From NCBI RefSeq assembly GCF_009649845.1, contig NZ_WJIE01000008.1, forward strand, positions 1 through 64,000: a stretch of 64,000 bases of DNA, read 5' to 3'. Below, one piece after another: positions 43,301 through 49,470 of the stretch; positions within the stretch are counted from its first letter, which is position 1, and each line of letters starts with the position of its first letter. The position numbers and the translations under genes are program-made. Under the pieces are notes generated by a model that was not told the origin of the DNA, ran no database searches, and saw only the letters and a program-made list of their open reading frames with translations. The DNA is from Polyangium spumosum (GTDB lineage Bacteria; Myxococcota_A; Polyangia; Polyangiales; Polyangiaceae).

Positions 43301-44609
43301 CCAGGTGCTCGCGCGGGACGCCATCTACGGCACGGTGCTCATGGACAACAAACGCGTCCTGCACCACCTCGCCGCCGCGGCGATCGAGCGCCTGCACGCC
43401 GGCAAGCTCGCGCCGCACCTGCCCGCGCTCTTCCATCACTACAGCCAGACCGACGAGGTCGAGCGCATCGTGCAGTATGCGCGCCTCGCGGGTCGCCGCG
43501 CCGTCGCCCTCGGCGCGTTCGCTGATGCCGTCGAGGCCTTGATGACCGCGGAGACCTTGCGTGGTCGCCTGCGCGACGACGAGCCGCTCGCGGCGGCCCG
43601 CGCGCTCTTCGACCTCGGCATCGCCCTCTTCTGGCTCGGCCGCTTCGACGAGGCGGGCGAGCGTGTCGAGCAGAGCCTCGGCCTCCTCGCCGACGACGCC
43701 CGCGGCGAGGCGCTCACGGTGCGGGCGCGTTGCCACCTCCTCTGCGCCGAGACCGCGCACCAGCGGGCGCTCTGGCCCGAGGCGGCCCTCGAGCTCGAGC
43801 GGGCGGAGGAGCTCTTTCGCCGCGCGGGGCGGCCCTTCGACGCGGCGCAGGCGCTCTGCACGCGGGGCTTTCAGCTCCGCAGCCAGGGCAAGATCGAGGA
43901 GGGCCTCGCGCTCGCCGAGAAGGGCTGGGCGACCTTGCGGGGTTCGGACGACCTGCCGGCGGTGGTGCGCGCGGGCCACGACCTCGGGAACTTGCTGCGC
44001 GACGTGAAGCGGTACGACGCGGCGATCGAGGTCTTCGAGGCGGCGATCCGGGCCGGCGAAGAGCTCGCGCTCTCGGGGGATCCGCTCGCGGCCGTGTGGG
44101 GCCAGGTCGCGGCGCGCAGCGGGCGGGCGATGACGTTCGCGGCGATGGGCCGGCTCGACGAGGCGATCGAGGATCAGAAGGCGGTGCACGCGCTCGCGGT
44201 GCGGGAGGGCAACGTGCTCGCGCAGGCGCACTCGGGCTTTCACCTGGCGCATCACCTGCGTGAAAAAGGGGAGCTCTTCGAGGCCGAGGTGCAAGCGAAC
44301 CGCGCGCTCACGCTCTGCACGGAGCTCGGCTTGTCGGGGCGCGCCGTGAAGTGTCGATTGCTGCTCGCGGATCTGTCGGAGCAGACGGAGCGCGGCGGCG
44401 AGGCGCTCTCGCACGTGGAGGAGGCCGAGCGGCTGGCGCGTCCGATGGGCGGTGACCCGTGGATCGACGTGGTGGAGCGGCTCGTTTTGCTCCTGCGGGC
44501 GCGGGGGCGTACGGATCGGATCGCGGCGCTCGCGGCCGAGGCGGAGGCGCGCCTCGGTCCGTCGGCGGATCATGCGTTGCGGCAGAGGGTGGCGGCGCTC
44601 ATTCCTTGA
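40398..44609 (+). CDS. Ser/Thr kinase - cyclase-like - AAA ATPase - TPR regulator
   Basis: A 1403-residue signalling protein. Order: kinase (about 55-330; STGGMGIIYEA, Lys in VVIKTV, HRDITPRN, DFGVAHF), a class III cyclase-like domain (about 415-590) that lacks the usual first metal Asp and reads PPGESLMAVFG at the second, then an AAA/AfsR-like ATPase (Walker A GGPGVGKS, Walker B VCVLDDMHRAD) and a TPR region to the end. The kinase has Thr in place of the usual HRDxK Lys and MAIEQ instead of MAPEQ, so activity is uncertain; related myxobacterial kinases often vary here. The start at GTG 40398 could instead be ATG 40518. Confidence 0.85.
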   Translation: MILSEDGVADPSGRFPRASHDTLTGGFSGRPRAGSTLPGPMAEAPFHTPIGPALRAFEKGARIGKFPIVRVMSTGGMGIIYEAAHPVLGSRVVIKTVRPEMAGKAAMAERFRNEALAASRIRDDRLPQIFDIDRLDDNTQYMVMEYLEGEDLQQRLTEGPLPPAYATRVVFEVLEVLHKVHKLGVIHRDITPRNIFLARSEVLGEIPKLLDFGVAHFVDDPNTRPGELVGSPFYMAIEQVRDHGAIGPWTDVFAAGVVLYELVAGVRPWPGTNLLGYLTALAERQPPRPLAAAAPNVPPGLAEAVMRAIRVEPIERFPDALAFARALEPFAADRAVLYDLRRVGQRSSVPTRRASLENEATVAMTRGKTVTIPPPPPVPKLAGIQSKLAGLGRVRAGTDVPRPSLRKGERRHLTIAMVGLALDEPRESTLGAEEIEQIASQISEVVGRAFETAGARLDRPPGESLMAVFGYHASSEDDAERAVAAAFAALDQRHEINATLAEIGCALSMRIGIHTGFVTRGGDAMLTGESINLAEVLQRSAPLNAVVVSRETLDLLGGRFTERHFGPISMKGRARPSEAYEILGPSEVEGPRKTRAGSPEERPFVGRDAELSSLEGLHAEARARGGLHLGLVTGGPGVGKSRLVHELLRRIEADDARSTLVVRAHPSSAAPYGAWVAFLRRVFFPPGATMIDARETSTEIGALAAALEDSRRSELMAKAPVVDFLLGLGGHDLVEQYGPDGFQSRVQQTLTLLLEALARRATSLRPGRPVVCVLDDMHRADATSLELLGRVLGGYRAALPVVFLVTSRDGEIATLPEHVAVTRVPLVPLTDDEIRDIAVHLAGEEPSADVVRLLVERAAGNPLFAEELSLSLREQGMVMADAASLRRFTVPSSLVGMLLARLDRLEPELRTTLQYASILGVEFSVDLFEAVASALGDERTSQRHLHELVRRGVLSHRRERGEETFTFRQVLARDAIYGTVLMDNKRVLHHLAAAAIERLHAGKLAPHLPALFHHYSQTDEVERIVQYARLAGRRAVALGAFADAVEALMTAETLRGRLRDDEPLAAARALFDLGIALFWLGRFDEAGERVEQSLGLLADDARGEALTVRARCHLLCAETAHQRALWPEAALELERAEELFRRAGRPFDAAQALCTRGFQLRSQGKIEEGLALAEKGWATLRGSDDLPAVVRAGHDLGNLLRDVKRYDAAIEVFEAAIRAGEELALSGDPLAAVWGQVAARSGRAMTFAAMGRLDEAIEDQKAVHALAVREGNVLAQAHSGFHLAHHLREKGELFEAEVQANRALTLCTELGLSGRAVKCRLLLADLSEQTERGGEALSHVEEAERLARPMGGDPWIDVVERLVLLLRARGRTDRIAALAAEAEARLGPSADHALRQRVAALIP

Positions 44610-45387
44610 ACAGGAACGTCGCCGTCACCTGCGCGCTCACCTGGATCTCGCCTGGCTCGACGGGGAAGCCGCCCACGCTCGTCACCATATCCTCGGATAT
44701 CATGGCCTGCTGCGCGTATCCGTAGCTCTGGACGGTCTCCGTCGAGATCGTCTTCAGCCCGGTCAGCGTGACGTCCGACGCGCCGGCCACCACATCGGCG
44801 TTTTGCTGCGCGTCGCGCACGGCCGCCACGAGCGCGAGCCTGTGGGCCTCCCGCGGCTCGTTCAGGAAGAACTGCACCCCGCCGACGACATTGGCGCCCG
44901 CGGCGAGCGCGGTATCGAGGATCCGCGATCCCTGGGCGCGCAGGACGTCGACCTCGACGTTGCGTAATGCGACCGAGAGCCTGCTCTCGGCCTCGTAGCC
45001 GATGATCTGCGGCGGCGTATCGTCGCCCTCTCGCTGGCGCTCGTGAATCGGGCTCACCGAGATCTCCACGGTCCGCACCTGCAATGCCTGGATGCCCAGG
45101 CCCTCCAGCGCCGTGAGCACCGCCTGCGTCTTGGTCCCGGCCTCCTCGCGCGCCTCGGCCAGCGTACGAGCGCGCGCCCGGACCGAGACGCTCGTGCGCA
45201 TCGAATCGGGCGTGACCATCACCTCCCCGAGCCCCTGGACGGTGACGATCCGGGATTCGGCCTTCTCCTCCGCATGATGGGCCGCCTCGGCCTCTGCGTC
45301 CTCGACCGCGAATGCAGGCGTGGAGACGGCGGACAAGGCGCAGGTCGCGAGCAAGGCGAAGAGTTTTGTCGTTTTCGTCTTCGGCAT
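44599..45387 (-). CDS. SIMPL-domain exported protein
   Basis: A 262-residue periplasmic or outer-membrane protein of the SIMPL/BP26 family: signal peptide (about 1-27), then VTVQGLGEVMVTPDSM, GIQALQVRTVEISVSP, GYEAESRLSVALRN and a C-terminal strand. Members are often immunodominant surface proteins of unclear function. An AGGGAGG ribosome-binding site precedes ATG 45387. Its stop overlaps that of the large kinase by 11 bases (convergent). Confidence 0.85.
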   Translation of the reverse strand: MPKTKTTKLFALLATCALSAVSTPAFAVEDAEAEAAHHAEEKAESRIVTVQGLGEVMVTPDSMRTSVSVRARARTLAEAREEAGTKTQAVLTALEGLGIQALQVRTVEISVSPIHERQREGDDTPPQIIGYEAESRLSVALRNVEVDVLRAQGSRILDTALAAGANVVGGVQFFLNEPREAHRLALVAAVRDAQQNADVVAGASDVTLTGLKTISTETVQSYGYAQQAMISEDMVTSVGGFPVEPGEIQVSAQVTATFLFKE

Positions 45388-45477
45388 GGGTCCCTCCCTT
45401 CTCGGGAGAATCTAAGGCGGACGGCGGGGCGGTGGGAGCCGAGGCGGGGCGGCTGCGCGACTCTCGATGGCGTGTAC

Positions 45478-45498
45478 GGCATCCACTCGACCGATGCC
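45478..45498. promoter_or_regulatory. Inverted repeat between divergent genes
   Basis: GGCATC (45478-45483) and GATGCC (45493-45498), spaced by 9 bases, lie between the divergent SIMPL and 45615 genes. It could be an operator; short arms make this weak. Confidence 0.25.
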
Positions 45499-45614
45499 AT
45501 GCCGTGGAGTCCACGTGTCGCGCCGCTGCACACCCGCACACGAGTGGCCCTGCCCCTGACTGGTTCGGCGTGGCGTGACGATTGCTTGTTTCCGGGACGG
45601 AAGGAGGCATTCCC

Positions 45615-46076
45615 ATGAAGACAATTGCGATGACTCTGATGGTGGCTGCCGCGTGCGGGGTCGCGGCGCCGGTGCACGCGCAGCCGACGGTGCGGCCTCA
45701 GGAGGCTCCTGGGCTCGGTGGAGTGACGACGTCGGTTGGAACGGCGGCCGGGAGCAGGCTGGCGTCGGACCTCCGGTCCGGGTGCAATGGTTACATCCCG
45801 GTCGAGCACGACTTCAATGTGGAGATCACCGAACGGCGGGCTTCCATGCTACTATATACCCGATCCGACAAGGATCTGGTCCTCGTCGTAAAACTACCCG
45901 ACGGCTCCTACCGCTGCGACGATGACAGCGGCGGCGCCAGCCAGCCGCAAATCCAAATCACGAACCCGCCGCTCGGCACGTATCGCGTGTGGATCGGCGT
46001 GTTCAACCCCGGCGACGTCGCGGACTTCAAGTTTCACACGGCGGTCAGACCGATCCTCAGCGGCTTCACTCCCTGA
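45615..46076 (+). CDS. Small secreted protein with a pre-peptidase-like beta domain
   Basis: A 153-residue protein with a signal peptide (about 1-22, ending VHA) and a beta-rich domain with DLVLVVKLPDGSYRCDDDSG and GTYRVWIGVFNPGD blocks, similar to pre-peptidase C-terminal-like domains in exported proteins. AAGGAGG 7 bases upstream decides ATG 45615. It converges on the remnant ORF and the AAA ATPase gene. Function unknown. Confidence 0.75.
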   Translation: MKTIAMTLMVAAACGVAAPVHAQPTVRPQEAPGLGGVTTSVGTAAGSRLASDLRSGCNGYIPVEHDFNVEITERRASMLLYTRSDKDLVLVVKLPDGSYRCDDDSGGASQPQIQITNPPLGTYRVWIGVFNPGDVADFKFHTAVRPILSGFTP

Positions 46077-46155
46077 GCCCCCGTAGCGCGACGACCACCG
46101 CGTGCGCATGATCCGACCCGTCTTCGCTCAAGGCGAGGATGCGGAGGACCGGCAT
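46066..46155 (-). pseudogene. 29-codon remnant ORF after the AAA ATPase
   Basis: Starting 1 base past the ATPase stop (TGAGATG), the minus strand encodes MPVLRILALSEDG followed by SDHAHAVVVALRGLRE and a stop. The strand with an acidic ED/SD pattern then a helix resembles the N-terminus of a TOPRIM-like or DUF4276-like partner, as in two-gene AAA-plus-effector defence systems. The rest of such a protein is absent; the ORF runs into the end of the convergent 45615 gene. The partner identity is inference; a chance ORF is the alternative. Confidence 0.4.
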
Positions 46156-46156
46156 C

Positions 46157-47416
46157 TCACCAGAGCCCTTTTTGCCGCAGGACCTCGCTGACGGCCTGGA
46201 TCCCGGTCCGATACGCGACGAAGAAGTCGTCGGCCTCCTCGTCGGTGAAGTTCTCCCAGACCATCTCGTCGCCGTCGAGGGAGCAGCGGATGAAGCGAGA
46301 CTTCACGGATTCGCGGGTCTCGAAGCCCATGTGATCGACGAGCAGGGGATTCTGGCTGGCGAAGAACTTCTGGCGGCCTTCGCACGCCTCGACGCAGGCG
46401 GAGATCCAGTCGTAATGCAGGCCGTCGACGAGCTCGTCGGCGACGACGGGGTTTGAAAGGGTGAGATAGTAGAGAAAGGAAAGCAGCCGCTTTTGCCCGA
46501 AGCTCAGGTGCTGCTCGCGGAGCTCGTCGCCATTCTTGCGGCGGAAGAGGAAGGAGGGGCGGCCGTACAAGGCATAAATGTCGTCCTCGAACGTGGTTCG
46601 CTTGAGAAGTTCGAAGTGGAGAGAAGCATTTGCGAACCCACATAGGTCGACGAACCTACGAAGGAATGGCAGGTTGGTGTGCTCGACCGAGATGCGCTCG
46701 TCAGCGCTCCAGATGGAGTCTCCGAATGCTTGTACTAACTCCGGGCTGGCGAGCGACCGACCTGTCACATCCGTGGAGAGGGTCATATTTTCATTGGGGC
46801 TGATTCGTTGGAAGTGCGTAAGAATCTCGTCGAAACGCAGCACGTCCGCTGATCTGGATGCCGCACGCGCAGCTTTTCTGAACCAATGCTCTTTAGACGA
46901 AGCATGGTAACCCAACAAGACCATCACGGCGAAAAGCGCAGAGCCGCCGGCCGGGCTTATCGCACGAGTGCCGTGGAGCCCGTCGATTCCACGATCGTCG
47001 CCAATGAACGTGCGGTTCCCCAGGTCAGGCGCAAATAGCTCCGCGTGAAAGCGACGTTTTGCCGAATGCACGATGGCCGGCAGACCTGCGACGCGCTCAG
47101 GGACGGCGCTCGGCTCCGCGTTTTTGACCGACCACTTCACATCGACAGCCCCAAATGAGAGCTCCGCCTCCAGATCGTAATCAACCCCCTCGAAGGCCTC
47201 CAGATCCCCCCGAATCGTCGCCGCGATCAACTCCAGCAGCGTCGTCTTCCCCGTCCCATTCTTTCCGAGCAGGACGTTCCACTCCTCATCGAACACGAGC
47301 TCCGTCGGACGCACGTTTCGGAACTTGTTGATCTTGAGCCGCCGGAGCCGCGGTCCGGGGATTCCGTTCCCGCCCTCGGGGGTCGAACCTGTCGTCTCCG
47401 TCGTCTCGTCGCTCAT
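46157..47416 (-). CDS. AAA ATPase of the SMC/OLD-like type, AT-richer than neighbours
   Basis: A 419-residue ATPase with Walker A LGKNGTGKTTLLELIAA, an LSFGQKRLLSF signature and NPVVADELVDGL near the Walker B/D-loop. Such stand-alone ATPases are frequent in OLD-, PARIS- and Septu-like defence systems, where a nuclease or TOPRIM partner is adjacent. The stretch about 46560-46920 is visibly AT-richer and uses rarer codons than neighbouring genes, suggesting horizontal origin. The only possible partner is the 29-codon remnant just downstream. Confidence 0.8.
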   Translation of the reverse strand: MSDETTETTGSTPEGGNGIPGPRLRRLKINKFRNVRPTELVFDEEWNVLLGKNGTGKTTLLELIAATIRGDLEAFEGVDYDLEAELSFGAVDVKWSVKNAEPSAVPERVAGLPAIVHSAKRRFHAELFAPDLGNRTFIGDDRGIDGLHGTRAISPAGGSALFAVMVLLGYHASSKEHWFRKAARAASRSADVLRFDEILTHFQRISPNENMTLSTDVTGRSLASPELVQAFGDSIWSADERISVEHTNLPFLRRFVDLCGFANASLHFELLKRTTFEDDIYALYGRPSFLFRRKNGDELREQHLSFGQKRLLSFLYYLTLSNPVVADELVDGLHYDWISACVEACEGRQKFFASQNPLLVDHMGFETRESVKSRFIRCSLDGDEMVWENFTDEEADDFFVAYRTGIQAVSEVLRQKGLW

Positions 47417-47488
47417 CACCGCGGAGCATCGCACATCCAGCCAGAAGGGGCCTACCTCTCACCCCCGTCCATCTCGTTCGAACTCCCC

Positions 47489-47720
47489 ACCCCCTCCACC
47501 GAACCCCAAGTCCCAACGGTTGGGACTCGACCTTCCCTCCACCGAAGGCCAAGTCCCAACGGTTGGGACTCGACCTTCCCTCCACCGAAGGCCAAGTCCC
47601 AACGGTTGGGACTCGACCTTCCCTCCACCGAAGGCCAAGTCCCAACGGTTGGGACTCGACCTTCCCTCCACCGAACCCCAAGTCCCAACGGTTGGGACCC
47701 GGCCTTCCCTCCACCGAAGC
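47489..47720. repeat. Tandem array, five units of 43 bp
   Basis: The palindrome GTCCCAAC-G-GTTGGGAC recurs exactly every 43 bases at 47510, 47553, 47596, 47639 and 47682, with a linker ending CTTCCCTCCACCGAAGGCC; a decayed sixth unit follows near 47724. It lies in the divergent promoter region between the AAA ATPase and the TrpD-like gene. The sequence is unrelated to the 28.6-kb array, but the period is the same. There is no variable spacer, so it is not CRISPR. Nothing else is supported in the 47417..47829 gap. Confidence 0.9.
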
Positions 47721-47829
47721 TCCGTCCCAAACGCGAACTTTTTTGTTCAGTCCCTCACCCCCAAGTTCGAACCACGAACCTCGCCCCCCTTCTCGGTTTG
47801 TCCCGTTCAGGCTACGTTGCCCCGAGCCC

Positions 47830-48948
47830 ATGCACGACGAAGACAAGCTCCGCGCCTTCGGACGCCTCGTGGTCAAGCTCCAGCAGCGCGAGGACCTCAG
47901 CCGCGACGAGGTCCGCGAGGCCTACCGCCAGATCTGGCGCAACGAGCAGCCCGAGCTCCACCAGGGCGCCTTCATCGCCGCCCTGCGCGCCAAGGGCGAG
48001 ACCCAGGCCGAGCTCACCGGCGTCGTCGAGGCCTTTCAAGACGAGTGGCGCCTCTGGTTCCCCCACACCGTCAACTCCCCCGAACCACCGCTCAGCATCG
48101 CCGGCGTCGGCATGGACGCCCTCAAGACCATCAACGTCTCGAGCGGCGCCGCCGTCCTCGCCGCCGCCTGTGGCCTCTACGTCCACAAACCCGGCGCCCC
48201 CGCCCTCACCGGCGTCAGCGGCGCCGCCGACATGTTCGCCCACTGGGGCGTCGACCTCGACGCGCCAGGCGAAGCCCAGGTCAAGAGCACCGAGACCTGC
48301 CGCCTCGGCTTCACCTCCGTCGTCGGCCGCGCCTTCATGACCAGCGGCTTCGCCCGCGTCATCAGCCAGATCCGCATCGGAACCTCGTTCCACATCGGCG
48401 GCCCCCTCGTCCGCCACGTCGGCGAGCGCCACAAGATCGCAGGTGTCCCCGAGCCCCGCCTCGTCCGCATCGTCTGCGAAGTCATGCGCGACCTCGGCTA
48501 CGAGCGCGCCCTCGTCCCCTGCGCCGCGTCCACCGCCCACCCCGGCCGCTACCTCGACGAGATCGGGAACGTCGGCCCCACCCACGTCGCCGAGCTGCTC
48601 CCCAACGGCGAGATCCGCGAGTACACGATCCGTCCCGAAGACGCCGGCCTGCACGAAGCCCCGTTCGAAGCCATCGCCTCCCGCGGCACGGCCGAAGAAA
48701 ACGCCCGCGTCCTCGCCCGCGCCCTCGCCGGAAAGCTCGAAGGTCCCATCGTCGACGTGCTCCTCCTGAACGCCGCCGCGAGCCTGAAGCTGATGGGCAA
48801 GGTCGACTCGCTCACCGAAGGCGTGGCCCGAGCCCGCCGCGCCATCCAGGAAGGCCACGCGATACACCAGCTCCGCGCCCTCGTGGAGACCCAGAACCGT
48901 GAGCCCACCGCAGGCCGAGCCAAGCTCGAAAGTTTGCTCTCGGACTGA
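47830..48948 (+). CDS. TrpD-like phosphoribosyltransferase paralogue
   Basis: A 372-residue protein with the anthranilate phosphoribosyltransferase fold: SIAGVGMDALKTINVSSGAA (PRPP region, normally GTGGDGANTFNIST) and ALTGVSGAADMFAHWGVD. The usual KHGNR, which contacts PRPP and anthranilate, is replaced by HKPGAPAL. True tryptophan biosynthesis is therefore doubtful; a transferase for another acceptor is possible. It is the first gene of the cluster, 86 bases before the NHLP precursor, on the same strand. Confidence 0.8.
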   Translation: MHDEDKLRAFGRLVVKLQQREDLSRDEVREAYRQIWRNEQPELHQGAFIAALRAKGETQAELTGVVEAFQDEWRLWFPHTVNSPEPPLSIAGVGMDALKTINVSSGAAVLAAACGLYVHKPGAPALTGVSGAADMFAHWGVDLDAPGEAQVKSTETCRLGFTSVVGRAFMTSGFARVISQIRIGTSFHIGGPLVRHVGERHKIAGVPEPRLVRIVCEVMRDLGYERALVPCAASTAHPGRYLDEIGNVGPTHVAELLPNGEIREYTIRPEDAGLHEAPFEAIASRGTAEENARVLARALAGKLEGPIVDVLLLNAAASLKLMGKVDSLTEGVARARRAIQEGHAIHQLRALVETQNREPTAGRAKLESLLSD

Positions 48949-49034
48949 GCGTCGTCGGAAATACGTGACGAGGCCCCCCCCGGTGGGTATCCTCGGCGCA
49001 TTGCGTCGTCCGCCGTGAACGGGGAAAAATTCCG

Positions 49035-49340
49035 ATGACGAACAAGACCAGCTACACGAAACACATCGAGATGTCGGCCGACGAGATGGCCAACCTGGCC
49101 GTCTGGGATCGCGCCGTCCTCCGCGCCTGGCAGGACCCCGAGTTCCGCCAGAAGCTGATCGACGACCCGAACAAGGTCCTCGCCGACCTCGGCTTCAAGA
49201 TCCCCCCCGGCGTGCGCTTCGTGGTCGCAGAAAACACCGCCGAACGCCGCCACATCGTGCTGCCCGCAGCCCCCTCCGGGGACGTGTCCGTCAAGCCGCT
49301 CGATATCTCGCCGCTGCACGACTACGACCCGGGGTTCTGA
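49035..49340 (+). CDS. NHLP-type RiPP precursor candidate
   Basis: A 101-residue protein with the nitrile-hydratase-alpha-like leader pattern (TIGR03793-type): WQDPEFRQKLIDDPNKVLAD, LGFKIPPGVRFVVAENTAER and RHIVLP, ending near residue 77. The remaining about 24 residues (AAPSGDVSVKPLDISP, then LHDYDPGF) would be the core: Asp/Pro-rich, no Cys, no Trp, one Tyr. There is no clear GG cleavage site. No LanM, YcaO or radical-SAM enzyme is adjacent, so the modification type would differ from the known classes. It could also be a non-RiPP protein of this family. Confidence 0.7.
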   Translation: MTNKTSYTKHIEMSADEMANLAVWDRAVLRAWQDPEFRQKLIDDPNKVLADLGFKIPPGVRFVVAENTAERRHIVLPAAPSGDVSVKPLDISPLHDYDPGF

Positions 49341-49342
49341 GA

Positions 49343-49470
49343 AGAGGGACGGGGGTTTCCACCCCCGAACCCCCGACCAGGGGTTGTCCACCCCTGGACC
49401 CGGACCAGGCACGGCCTGGACCGAAAGTGGATGAACTGCGCGATGCGCAGTTCATCCAGCAGGGTGACGT
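49343..49470 (+). repeat. Four-hairpin intergenic element, copy C
   Basis: Same order of hairpins as copies A and B: H1 arms 49350-49356/49361-49367, H2 49377-49384/49390-49397, H3 49405-49410/49414-49419, H4 49428-49441/49445-49458 (14-bp stem; loop GAT). Stem sequences differ from A and B on both arms in parallel. It sits exactly between the convergent ends of the precursor gene and the S53 peptidase gene, so it may serve as their shared terminator. Confidence 0.85.

Noticed and set aside
40452-44573. 1373-aa minus-strand ORF
   Set aside because: Antisense shadow of the kinase gene; composition is Arg/Glu/Leu-rich without domains.
47452-47730. Small ORFs with GLGLRWREGRVPTVGTW repeats
   Set aside because: They come from the 43-bp DNA array; no start site or conservation signal supports translation.
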